Positions 8,335 through 14,679 of a DNA stretch of 20,132 nt are shown here, in pieces. The notes under the pieces were generated by a model. The model saw only the letters and a list, made by a program, of their open reading frames with translations. It did no database searches and was not told where the DNA came from. The translations under genes were made by a program, and so were the position numbers. The DNA is taken from positions 1 through 20,132 of the forward strand of contig JANXZI010000488.1 in assembly GCA_025355595.1 (NCBI GenBank), given 5' to 3'. Origin of the DNA: Spartobacteria bacterium. GTDB lineage: Bacteria; Verrucomicrobiota; Verrucomicrobiia; Chthoniobacterales; Chthoniobacteraceae. Positions within the stretch are counted from its first letter, which is position 1. The number at the start of each line of letters is the position of its first letter.

Positions 8335-8386
8335 ACCCCGCCACGGATTGCGTCACGAATCGCACCTGAGATTTGCGCCCCAAAGG

Positions 8387-8420
8387 GATGCGGGCCTTCG
8401 GCCCTCCATCGCGAATTTTT
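8387..8420 (+). terminator. Candidate intrinsic terminator after the plus-strand cluster
   Basis: Seen: a hairpin with inner stem GGGCC/GGCCC (8392-8396 with 8400-8404, loop TTC) and outer stem GATG/CATC (8387-8390 with 8407-8410). It is followed after GCGAA by five T residues (8416-8420). It lies 50 bp beyond the pseudogene stub and about 40 bp before the 3' end of the convergent minus-strand gene, where a terminator is expected. The T-run is a few bases offset from the stem, so efficiency may be moderate. On the minus strand the trailing sequence has only a short CCCTTT. Confidence 0.5.
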
Positions 8421-8456
8421 GCTACACACTCTGAGCATGGGCGTTTCCGTCTGTCT

Positions 8457-9839
8457 CTACTTTGCGCTGCGCCGATATTCCTCCGGCAAAATCTCGCGCA
8501 CAGCGCCGATGATCAGTTCCTCGATCTGCGGTGCGAGCCGTGTCGGGCGGTCATAGTAAAGCATCGCGCCCGCAGCCTCGTAGCCACCCTCCTCCCACAC
8601 GCGGCGCGACGGGATGTAACATGGCACATCGTTGGCATACGCATTCACCCATAGTCGGTTGCCGTCGTATTCACGCTTTAGCCGGAGGCTGTAGTCCACG
8701 ACGACTTCGCCGGGGAGAAAGACGATTGCGAGGTCTTTGCCGAAGCTCCATGTCTGCACCGAATACGGGAGTTCCGTGGCGAGTTTTTCTCCGCGGTCGA
8801 GGCGTTCGAGCTGCTTCTTTGCGTGATAGGCACCGGAGCCTTTGCCAGTGACGCGCAGCTCGAATTCCTCGCGCGTCGGCAGCGTGTCGAATGGCAGCGC
8901 GAAGCGTTTCATGCGGCAATCGAGCGCGGGCGGGAGCGGGTGCATCCCGCCTTTCATCACGCGGGCGGTCTCGGTCGCGAGCGCCTTGCCGTGCTGGATC
9001 GCGAGTTCGTAAGTGCCGCGCGGATTTGGATTCTGATCGCCCGCGCAGCCGAGCGCGGTGAGCGCGATCGCGCCGGGGAATGCCTTCTCGATTTCCTCCT
9101 GCGCGCAGCCGGCCCAGTCGCCGTGGATGCGGTTGAAGCCCGTCGTCGTGCAGTGGCAGGCGTAGCCGGCGAGCACCGCGACGATTTTTCCATCCGCCGC
9201 CGTGACGCGAAGTATGGGCAGCGCGTGATCGGTCGGCCCGTCCGGGTTTGGCTTGTTCGCAAATCCGGTCGCGGTCGGGAAGCGGCGATTCATCGCGAAG
9301 CCGACCTCGCCATTTGCCCACGCGAGGTCGCACGGCTTCGCGGATGCGATGGCGGAAAGCGCGACTTGCTCCAGCTTGTCCGTCGTCTCGCGGGTGTAGC
9401 GCATGATGCGCTCGGCGTGATCCGCAGGGACATCCACGCCGAAGAGCGTGGAGAGCACGCCGCCGAGCATCGGTGCGGAATGCGTGTGGCTCGAGCACAC
9501 CGCGATGCGCTCATCCGGCACGCCGGCCTTTGCCTTCAGCCGTCGCGCGACCTCGTCGCGCACGTGGCCGGGCACGCCGCAGTTATCCACCGTGATCACG
9601 ACGGCGACCGGGCCATCGCCCGCACGGAGCGCGAGTGCCTTGGCAAAGATGCGCTGCTCGACGCCCTCAAATTCCGTCTTGCGCGAGCCGTAGCCGCTGA
9701 GGCGCACGGGATAGTCGGGCGTGATGTCCACCTTCGCCGCGCCCGCGAGCCAGCGCGGCTCGGCAGCGTCGAGGATGAGGGTGGAGAAAATGATCGTGGC
9801 GAGCGCGACGAGGGCAGGGGAGATGCGGGGGAGTTTCAT
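8457..9839 (-). CDS. Secreted neutral/alkaline ceramidase-family protein with altered active-site motif
   Basis: Seen: 460 residues with a signal peptide (about 1-25, ending LILDAAEP). The neutral-ceramidase N-terminal signature is present: AGAAKVDITPDYPVRLSGYG (33-52), CSSHTHSAPM with His118 and His120, and YACHCTT with His229, all candidates for zinc binding. The segment LGCAGDQNPNPRG (264-276) aligns with the catalytic GDVSPN hexapeptide of characterised bacterial neutral ceramidases, but the nucleophile serine position holds Asn (GDQNPN). Known: many verrucomicrobial and planctomycete members share this change and have no demonstrated ceramidase activity. It may be a metal-dependent hydrolase of another amide or ester, so the ceramidase name should be used only for the fold. 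Length is shorter than true ceramidases (about 650-700), with no C-terminal Ig-like domain. A GC hairpin lies just upstream of the start. Confidence 0.85.
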   Translation of the reverse strand: MKLPRISPALVALATIIFSTLILDAAEPRWLAGAAKVDITPDYPVRLSGYGSRKTEFEGVEQRIFAKALALRAGDGPVAVVITVDNCGVPGHVRDEVARRLKAKAGVPDERIAVCSSHTHSAPMLGGVLSTLFGVDVPADHAERIMRYTRETTDKLEQVALSAIASAKPCDLAWANGEVGFAMNRRFPTATGFANKPNPDGPTDHALPILRVTAADGKIVAVLAGYACHCTTTGFNRIHGDWAGCAQEEIEKAFPGAIALTALGCAGDQNPNPRGTYELAIQHGKALATETARVMKGGMHPLPPALDCRMKRFALPFDTLPTREEFELRVTGKGSGAYHAKKQLERLDRGEKLATELPYSVQTWSFGKDLAIVFLPGEVVVDYSLRLKREYDGNRLWVNAYANDVPCYIPSRRVWEEGGYEAAGAMLYYDRPTRLAPQIEELIIGAVREILPEEYRRSAK

Positions 9840-9854
9840 CGGAAAGATTTTGTC

Positions 9855-9870
9855 GGCGCGGAGTCGCGCC
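9855..9870 (-). other. GC-rich hairpin 15 bp upstream of the ceramidase-family start
   Basis: Seen: GGCGCG and CGCGCC form a perfect 6-bp stem with a 4-nt loop. It sits between the stop of the upstream lipoprotein gene (10021) and the ATG at 9839. On the transcribed strand it is followed by ACAAAATCTTT, too weak a T-run for a clear terminator. It may affect translation initiation or mark the end of the preceding transcript. The rest of the 181-bp spacer shows nothing recognisable. Confidence 0.3.
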
Positions 9871-10020
9871 AGCGGGACTGTATGAAATGGAACCGCGCGT
9901 GTGTGAAAATGTTGGCGCGATTCTGGCGGGCGCAGAGGCGATGGAGGCGTGCGGAACCGGGGCCGCCCGGTGCGACATCAGCCGGTCACGCGCTTCCACG
10001 AGGCTCGGCTGTGGGCCACG

Positions 10021-10815
10021 TCACGCGTCCGGCGGGGTCGAGAAACCGTGCGCATGTCCGGGCGGTCGGGTGGCCGTGGCCCGCCAGACCCGGTTGTTCG
10101 GATCGGCTTTTTCCTCGGCGGACGGGCGGCGCTTTTCCTCGAAGACGGCGACGCCGACGATGCCGGCATTCGTCGTGTCGCCGTGGCGGCGGTGGCCGTA
10201 GCTGTCGGACATTCCGCCGAAGTGGAATGCCGCGACGGTGGCTGGGCTCGTGCGAAAACCCTCGACGGCGAGCGTCTCGAATGGCGCAAGCATGTAGCCG
10301 CGCTTTTTGAACGACGCGGGCTTGCCGTCCATCGCGTCGAGGCCGTCCACGCTCACGAGGACTTCCAGGGCGCGGCGGGCGTCATTTTTCACCACGACGT
10401 CGTAGCGCGCGCCTTGGGTGCTGGTCGCGATGTGGCGTCTTTTCGACTCGCGGCAGTCGAGCCATTCGCCGGCGGCGTTGCGGAGGCCGAGGCGCACTAG
10501 CGCGCCTGCGGTGTGGTGCAGTCCCTCGCAGCGTTTCGGTTCGCCGCCGAGGAATGCGAGCATGGCATTTGCGCCCTCGCGGTCGTTGTAAAAAATGCGC
10601 GCCTGTGCGGCGGGCCGCTCGGCCGAACTGCGCGCGAATGCCGCGGGCTCAACCCATGATTCGCGCTGCTCGCCCCACGAGGTGCCGAGGCCGGGGCGCT
10701 CGTGCGCGGGCAGGAAGCCGTCGCGCCGCGCCTCGGCGGGAGCAGGCGTCTTCCGCGTCGCGCATCCGGTGAGGACGAAGGCAGCAAGCAGGAGGGCGGC
10801 GCGGGCGGGAATCAT
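10021..10815 (-). CDS. Lipoprotein of a conserved uncharacterised family
   Basis: Seen: 264 residues from ATG 10815, with a lipoprotein signal (MIPARAALLLAAFVLTGC; lipobox LTGC, Cys18). The open frame extends 42 codons further upstream but runs through repeat sequence, so the internal ATG is the likely start. The C-terminal half has a distinctive pattern: YDVVVKN, then LVSVDGLDAMDGKPA, then KRGYMLAPFETLAVEGFR, VAAFHFGG, SYG and GIVGVAVFEE. I recognise this pattern from conserved hypothetical proteins found in several Gram-negative phyla, where it appears as one beta-rich domain (about residues 135-235); no function is known. It is presumably anchored to the inner or outer membrane facing the periplasm. 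The upstream gene on the same strand is also a lipoprotein, separated by a repeat-containing spacer. Confidence 0.8.
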   Translation of the reverse strand: MIPARAALLLAAFVLTGCATRKTPAPAEARRDGFLPAHERPGLGTSWGEQRESWVEPAAFARSSAERPAAQARIFYNDREGANAMLAFLGGEPKRCEGLHHTAGALVRLGLRNAAGEWLDCRESKRRHIATSTQGARYDVVVKNDARRALEVLVSVDGLDAMDGKPASFKKRGYMLAPFETLAVEGFRTSPATVAAFHFGGMSDSYGHRRHGDTTNAGIVGVAVFEEKRRPSAEEKADPNNRVWRATATRPPGHAHGFSTPPDA

Positions 10816-10817
10816 GG

Positions 10818-10951
10818 GAGTTGAGAGTTGGAGGTGGAGAGTTGAGAGGAGGCAAAAATGCGTCCCCGGGTGGTGGAAGACGGCATCATGCTTGGTGCAA
10901 CGAGTTGTGAAAAGCTTGCCCCATCGCCCCTCAAGTCTCAACGCTCAACCC
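10818..10951 (+). repeat. Spacer bounded by inverted GTTGAG-type repeats
   Basis: Seen: 10818-10852 carries GTTGAG/GTTGGAG/GTTGAG-type units spaced by a few bases (GAGTTGAGAGTTGGAGG, then GGAGAGTTGAGAGG). About 80 bp away, 10929-10951 carries the complementary type (CCTCAAGTCTCAACGCTCAA). The two blocks are in inverted orientation and flank a segment with no gene. The block fills nearly the whole spacer between the two lipoprotein genes, starting 3 bp from one start codon and ending 5 bp from the other gene's stop. Similar TCTCAAC/GTTGAGA tracts are, from memory, dispersed repeats in some Verrucomicrobiota; whether this is one is inference. Confidence 0.45.
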
Positions 10952-10955
10952 GCCC

Positions 10956-11657
10956 TCACCGCCGGTGCGCCGCCACGATGCCGCGCCAGAACGCGGGGAA
11001 GTCGGCGAAGAGTTTTTCCATCGCCTCGCGCTCGGCCTTCGAGCGGGCGCGGCGGATCACGTCGTCGCTGCCCCAAGACATCGTGAGGCCTGTGCGCGCG
11101 CGGCTCTTTTCATTCGTGCCGTAAATGTAGCCCGTGCGTGTGTCCACGAGCGCGGCGAATGCCGTGGAGATCAGTTCGTAGCGCTTGTTCGGGAACAGGC
11201 CGAGCGAGAGCGCGGTGAGCGGCGCGACCAGGTTGCCGTCGGTGAGCTGCGATTCGTTCGCGATGATCAGGACGGCGTCGGCGTGCAGTTTCGCCGCGGC
11301 CTCGCGCAGCCGCAGGTCCGCGGAGATGCGGTGCTCCTGATCGGTGTCGCCGACGACCACGGGGCTGACGATGACCGTGCGGGCGAGGTGCGGGAGCGAG
11401 TCGAGGCCGTCGAGTTTCCCGAGCGCGGAGAGCGCGCGAATGTGCTCGCGGACGGTTTGATCATTCGCGGCGATGGCGATGGTCGCCGGGAATGGCATCG
11501 TCGGTTTGGCATTCGTGGCGCGGGCGATGAGCGGGTCGGAGAACTCCGCGCGCTTCGCCTCGCGGGCGCGGGCGACAGCGGGGGAGTTGATGTACTTTGC
11601 GGCGCAGCCGGAAAAGGTGAGCGCGGCGGTGAGGGCGAGGAGGAGGGGTGGCTTCAT
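10956..11657 (-). CDS. Lipoprotein of unknown function, divergent from blaI
   Basis: Seen: 233 residues with a lipoprotein signal (MKPPLLLALTAALTFSGC, Cys18). The mature part contains FPATIAIAANDQTVREHI, a LPHLARTVIVSP strand, LREAAAKLHADAVLIIANES and TAFAALVDTRTGYIYGT. This order (strand, helix with an A-x-LxAD-xxLI motif, then a DTRTG turn) resembles families of periplasmic lipoproteins whose function is unknown; I cannot name a Pfam family with confidence. The C-terminus is a charged helix (RRARSKAEREAMEKLFADF). The start codon is 2 bp from a 16-bp box (11659-11674) that recurs upstream of the divergent blaI gene, so it may be controlled by that repressor. Another lipoprotein gene follows on the same strand after the repeat spacer. 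Confidence 0.8.
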   Translation of the reverse strand: MKPPLLLALTAALTFSGCAAKYINSPAVARAREAKRAEFSDPLIARATNAKPTMPFPATIAIAANDQTVREHIRALSALGKLDGLDSLPHLARTVIVSPVVVGDTDQEHRISADLRLREAAAKLHADAVLIIANESQLTDGNLVAPLTALSLGLFPNKRYELISTAFAALVDTRTGYIYGTNEKSRARTGLTMSWGSDDVIRRARSKAEREAMEKLFADFPAFWRGIVAAHRR

Positions 11658-11658
11658 G

Positions 11659-11674
11659 TGCTAAAAAAACAGCA
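11659..11674. promoter_or_regulatory. Candidate operator box 1 (lipoprotein side)
   Basis: Seen: TGCTAAAAAAACAGCA, with TGCT/AGCA ends forming a short dyad around an A-run. It lies 2 bp upstream of the lipoprotein start codon (11657) and is 15 of 16 identical to box 2 at 11703-11718. Inference: binding site for the BlaI-family repressor encoded at 11761. It does not match the TACA/TGTA dyad known for staphylococcal BlaI/MecI. Confidence 0.4.
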
Positions 11675-11702
11675 GAAGCGCGGCGTGGCGGCAAGTTCTT
11701 TT

Positions 11703-11718
11703 TGCTAAAAAAGCAGCA
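11703..11718. promoter_or_regulatory. Candidate operator box 2 (blaI side)
   Basis: Seen: TGCTAAAAAAGCAGCA, 15 of 16 identical to box 1, in the same orientation, with starts 44 bp apart (about four helical turns). It lies 42 bp before the blaI ATG, where an autoregulatory operator would be expected. The assignment to BlaI is inference from position and symmetry. Confidence 0.4.
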
Positions 11719-11760
11719 TTTGAGTTGACGGCCCCGCACGCGCCCCGCATTTTTCCCGAC

Positions 11761-12144
11761 ATGCCTGCAGGCCGCCACGAGCACGATCCTCTCTCCCGCC
11801 GCGAACGGCAGATCATGGATGTGATCTGGCGCGCCGGCCGCGCGACTGTGACGGAAATCCACGGGGCGCTGCCGGATGCGCCGAGCTATTCCGCGGTGCG
11901 CGCACTGCTCGCCGTGCTCATGAACAAAGGGCACCTCCGCCACGAGCGCGACGGCAAGCGATACGTGTACGAGCCGCTCGCGTCTCAGGAAAAGGCCGGC
12001 AAGAGCGCGCTGCGCCGGCTGCTCTCGACGTTTTTCAACAACAGCCCGGCGGACCTCGTCGCCACGCTGCTCGACCCGAAGGACACGGACTCGGACGAGC
12101 TCGCGCGCATCCGGAAACTGATCGATCAGAAAAAGCGGAAATGA
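11761..12144 (+). CDS. BlaI/MecI/CopY-family transcriptional repressor
   Basis: Seen: 127 residues from ATG 11761, the normal length of the family. The winged-helix domain shows LSRRERQIMDVIWRAGRATV (11-30), then TEIHGAL, YSAVRALLAVLMNKGHLRHERDGKRYVYEPL (43-73), all family hallmarks. The C-terminal dimerisation part contains LRRLLSTFFNNSPADLVATLL, equivalent to the region cut in BlaI/MecI on induction. An upstream in-frame TTG (11725) would add 12 residues without family similarity, so ATG is preferred. It overlaps the M56 peptidase gene by 4 bases (ATGA), which implies translational coupling. Inference: a membrane peptidase-repressor pair regulating itself and probably the divergent lipoprotein gene; no beta-lactamase gene is nearby. 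Confidence 0.93.
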   Translation: MPAGRHEHDPLSRRERQIMDVIWRAGRATVTEIHGALPDAPSYSAVRALLAVLMNKGHLRHERDGKRYVYEPLASQEKAGKSALRRLLSTFFNNSPADLVATLLDPKDTDSDELARIRKLIDQKKRK

Positions 12145-13184
12145 ATCTCCCCGCATTCCACGACTGGCTTTTTCGCAGCATCATCGTCGCCGGTGCGGCG
12201 TCTGCATGCGTGCTGCTGTGCCCGGCGGGTTGGCGCGTGCGCGTCCGCCAGGTCGTGCCAGTCGTCGCATTTGCCGTGCTCATCGCGCTCGGCGCAGGTC
12301 TCGTGCGGCCGCTGCCGACGCTCGAAGTGAAGGCCCCCGCGATCCTCTCGGCATGGGCCGCCGCTGCAAGCGAAGGGGTCGCGCCGGGGCTCGTGCGGAT
12401 GTTCGCCATCGTCGCCGCACTGCTCCTCGCGCGCACCGCCGCCGGTGCGTTCGCGGTGGCGAGGCTCGTGCGCCGGTCGCTGCCGCTGCGGAGCCGCCCG
12501 TGGCGGAAGCTGCTCGCCGAATGCCAGCGCACGCTCGGGCTGTGCGGCGACGTGCGACTCATGCTGGCCGGGCCGGGCTTCGTGCCGAGCGCGACGGGAC
12601 TTTTCCGCCGCACCGTGCTGCTGCCGGACGAGGCCGCGGACTGGACTCACGCGCAGCGCCGGCTCGTGCTGCTGCATGAACTCGGCCATTTCCGCCGCGG
12701 CGACCTGTGGACGCACGCGCTCGGGCAGATCGCGTGTGCGGTGCATTGGTTCAATCCCTTCGTGTGGATGCTGCACCGGCATCTCGCCGTGGAGCGAGAA
12801 TTTGCCTGCGATGCGCTCGTCGTCGCGCGCGGGGCCACGCCGGTGGACTACGCGACGCTGCTTTGGAAAATGGGAGTTGCCGCGCAGGGCCCGCAAATTT
12901 CTGGGCGCAAGACGCGCCTTTCCTCCGCGGCATGTCTCGCCATGGCCGCGCCGGGTCGCGGCAAGCTGGAGCAGCGCGTGCGCCGCATCCTCGCGCCCGT
13001 GCGCGAGGCCGGACGCTGGCTGCGCGTGGCGGATGCCACGCTGTGCGGCTGCGTCGCGCTGATGCTCGTGGCGTGTGCTTCGTTCAAGCCGGTGATCGTG
13101 CGGGCATTTCTCGGAACCGATCCGTGGAGCACGGAAGAAATCAGCGCCCGCCTCGCCGCCGATCCGTTCCCCGGCGAGCAGTAG
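12141..13184 (+). CDS. M56-family membrane metallopeptidase, BlaR1-like without sensor domain
   Basis: Seen: 347 residues. N-terminal membrane segments lie at about 12-29, 37-55 and 84-105. The zinc motif HELGH is at 179-183 (LVLLHELGHFRRGDLW). The third-ligand motif EREFACDALVV (about 218-228) follows the HWFNPFVW membrane segment (202-209), and a last membrane segment lies at about 300-315. Only about 30 residues remain after it. Known: in BlaR1/MecR1 the corresponding C-terminal region is a penicillin-binding sensor of about 250 residues, and ligand binding activates the cytoplasmic HExxH site, leading to repressor cleavage. That sensor is absent here, so the inducing signal must come from another source or from the membrane part. 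The gene starts within the blaI stop codon (12141). Confidence 0.9.
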   Translation: MNLPAFHDWLFRSIIVAGAASACVLLCPAGWRVRVRQVVPVVAFAVLIALGAGLVRPLPTLEVKAPAILSAWAAAASEGVAPGLVRMFAIVAALLLARTAAGAFAVARLVRRSLPLRSRPWRKLLAECQRTLGLCGDVRLMLAGPGFVPSATGLFRRTVLLPDEAADWTHAQRRLVLLHELGHFRRGDLWTHALGQIACAVHWFNPFVWMLHRHLAVEREFACDALVVARGATPVDYATLLWKMGVAAQGPQISGRKTRLSSAACLAMAAPGRGKLEQRVRRILAPVREAGRWLRVADATLCGCVALMLVACASFKPVIVRAFLGTDPWSTEEISARLAADPFPGEQ

Positions 13185-13528
13185 CGATGCCTTGCGGCCA
13201 AGGTAACGCTCATCGGGAACACGGTCGCTTTGCGGCTATCCGCGATTCCATCGCTGGCGATGAAAAAAGAAACGTGCCGGCCTCCAAATCTCGCCATGCC
13301 TTGCTGGTTACTGTCCGGCGTTCCGAGCGGAGAGGCTGCGAAATATCCCACATGTGGCTGTTTCAAGAATCAAATCCTCGATCCTCGGCATTCTGCTTAT
13401 GCGGCCATTTCCATCATCCGATAGAGGTTCGCGAAGTGGACGATGTCCGACGTGGATCAGCGGCGGCCCAGCTTCGACCGCGAGATTTAGCTTTGTTGGA
13501 GTCGGCCAGCGCGCCCTTCCAATCACGC
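13185..13528. other. Gene-free stretch with possible decayed coding sequence
   Basis: 344 bp between the M56 peptidase gene and the end of the minus-strand RHS operon. I see no intact gene or convincing terminator. On the minus strand, a frame from ATG 13548 to about 13489 reads MSETKFKRDWKGALADSNKA, which resembles one helix pair of a TPR repeat, but it degrades within a few codons. A 5-bp stem, CATCG/CGATG, near 13250-13263 is followed by A residues and not T residues. The base composition looks less GC-rich and less codon-structured than the flanks, consistent with decayed sequence. Confidence 0.4.
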
Positions 13529-13690
13529 TTAAACTTTGTCTCCGACATTTGGCAGTAACTCTGAGCCTGTGATGATGTTTGCGACACCGCCGGTTGTGTC
13601 ACGCACGGTGCCTCTGATTTCACCTGCCGAAGCTGACGTTACGGCGAGGCAGCAGAGTGCGATCTGGCAAATCTTACGCACGTTTTTCAT
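13529..13690 (-). pseudogene. 53-residue truncated paralogue of the upstream secreted protein
   Basis: Seen: ATG 13690, two bases after the TGA of the preceding gene. It encodes a signal peptide (MKNVRKICQIALCCLAVTSA) and then about 31 residues, ending GSELLPNVGDKV before TAA. The mature part aligns almost without gaps with residues about 24-54 of the upstream protein (GEIRGTVRDTTGGV versus AEIKGSVSEANGGL; SELLPNVGDKV versus SELVPNVGDAV). It then stops exactly where the relative continues with VRIYFIIPGG. Downstream sequence does not resume the match in any frame I examined. It is most likely a tandem duplicate that lost its 3' part. Alternatively it is a short secreted peptide retained at the end of the operon. 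Confidence 0.65.
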
Positions 13691-13692
13691 GG

Positions 13693-14649
13693 TCATCGCT
13701 CCATTGCGATTTCCGCGACGGGCAGGGCATTGTAGGTCGCCCACACGGTTTTCCCGTGACGATTGTCCGTCGTCAGCACGACTCGTGAGATGACGCCGCG
13801 CGCGAGTGCGACGGTGCGTGGCTGCGGGTAAAGTCCGTGCTGTTCGCCGACGGCTTCCAGCTTGTTTCCTTGCGCGTCAAAACTCTCGAGCCGCCACGTC
13901 GGAACCGACGCCCCCTTGATCACGCCGATTCGCGTCATGCTGAATCGCTTCAGCGGCGGATCGAAGACGAGCGACAGCAGGGTCTCCGGGCCCCCGTGGA
14001 TGAGCATTACTTGTTTGCGTCCGGGTGGCAGCACCATCTCGGGACCAGCCGCGTCAGCCATCGGTATTCCGTTGCTCGCGGCAACGCGGCCGCCTGCGAA
14101 TTTCAGAATGTTGCCGGGCAGTTCCGCGCCGATTTGAAATGGATCGAACGTGAGGAGGTGCGGACCGCGACCGGTGAGATCCGGCGGCGTCTCGGCCATG
14201 GGCGCCAAAGGTGTGACTGGCGGAGGGAAGGGTGTGGTGGGTGGCACGGTTGGCGTTCCGGGCGTAATGACGATTGGGGAAGTCGGGGGGATCGGAGGAA
14301 CGGGCGGGGAGACGAAGGTTTTCTTGCCGGGTTTGTCGGAAGTGAACATGGCAAGCTGGCCTTTTGCGACAGTGCCGGCGGCATCTTCCACTTTCACGGA
14401 AACGGAATCACCTTCGATCCCTGCGACTCTCCCTTTCGCGACCGCAACCTCATCCTCTCCTCCGGGAATGATGAAATAGATCCGCACCGCGTCACCAACA
14501 TTCGGGACGAGTTCCGACAGTACTGTGATTTTTGCGAGGCCGCCGTTTGCTTCGCTCACCGAGCCCTTGATTTCAGCGCCGTGGACCGAGACCGCGGCGA
14601 AGATGCAGAGCGCGGCCCCAAGGCATGGATGCAGATTTCTCATGTTCAT
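13693..14649 (-). CDS. Secreted two-domain protein with proline-rich linker, downstream of the RHS gene
   Basis: Seen: 318 residues. A signal peptide occupies about 1-24 (cleavage near VHG-AE). A small beta-rich domain (25-104) has the pattern AEIKGSVSEANGGLAKI, ELVPNVGDAVRIYFIIPG, AKGRVAGIEGDSVSVKVEDA. A Pro/Thr linker runs from about 113 to 150. The C-terminal domain (about 157-318) looks like a beta-sandwich of the kind seen in secreted binding modules (LLTFDPFQIGAELPGNILKF, VPTWRLESFDAQGNKLEAVGEQ, ISRVVLTTDNRHGKTVWATYN). No catalytic motif is evident and I cannot name the family. A second possible start is the ATG two codons in. The RHS gene ends 30 bp upstream on the same strand, so they are probably co-transcribed. 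A role as a surface partner of the RHS protein is inference; it does not look like a cytoplasmic immunity protein. Confidence 0.8.
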   Translation of the reverse strand: MNMRNLHPCLGAALCIFAAVSVHGAEIKGSVSEANGGLAKITVLSELVPNVGDAVRIYFIIPGGEDEVAVAKGRVAGIEGDSVSVKVEDAAGTVAKGQLAMFTSDKPGKKTFVSPPVPPIPPTSPIVITPGTPTVPPTTPFPPPVTPLAPMAETPPDLTGRGPHLLTFDPFQIGAELPGNILKFAGGRVAASNGIPMADAAGPEMVLPPGRKQVMLIHGGPETLLSLVFDPPLKRFSMTRIGVIKGASVPTWRLESFDAQGNKLEAVGEQHGLYPQPRTVALARGVISRVVLTTDNRHGKTVWATYNALPVAEIAMER

Positions 14650-14679
14650 CGTGTGGCGTGTGACGGGAGGAGTCGGATG

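Noticed and set aside
8823..10310. A 495-codon plus-strand frame across the ceramidase-family gene
   Set aside because: It is a shadow: it crosses the real gene, the intergenic hairpin and part of the lipoprotein gene, and has no family features.
11725..11754. TTGACG followed by ATTTTT as a sigma-70-like promoter for blaI
   Set aside because: The -35-like hexamer is good, but the -10 candidate is poor and the spacer is GC-rich. Promoter rules for this phylum are uncertain.
13250..13270. CATCG/CGATG hairpin next to an A-run as a terminator for the M56 peptidase gene
   Set aside because: The run following the stem on the plus strand is A residues, not T, and the stem is only 5 bp.
14220..14300. 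Repetitive proline-coding tract in the secreted protein gene, considered as a tandem repeat
   Set aside because: The Pro/Thr linker has irregular spacing and no unit repeated exactly at DNA level, so it is better seen as an ordinary linker.
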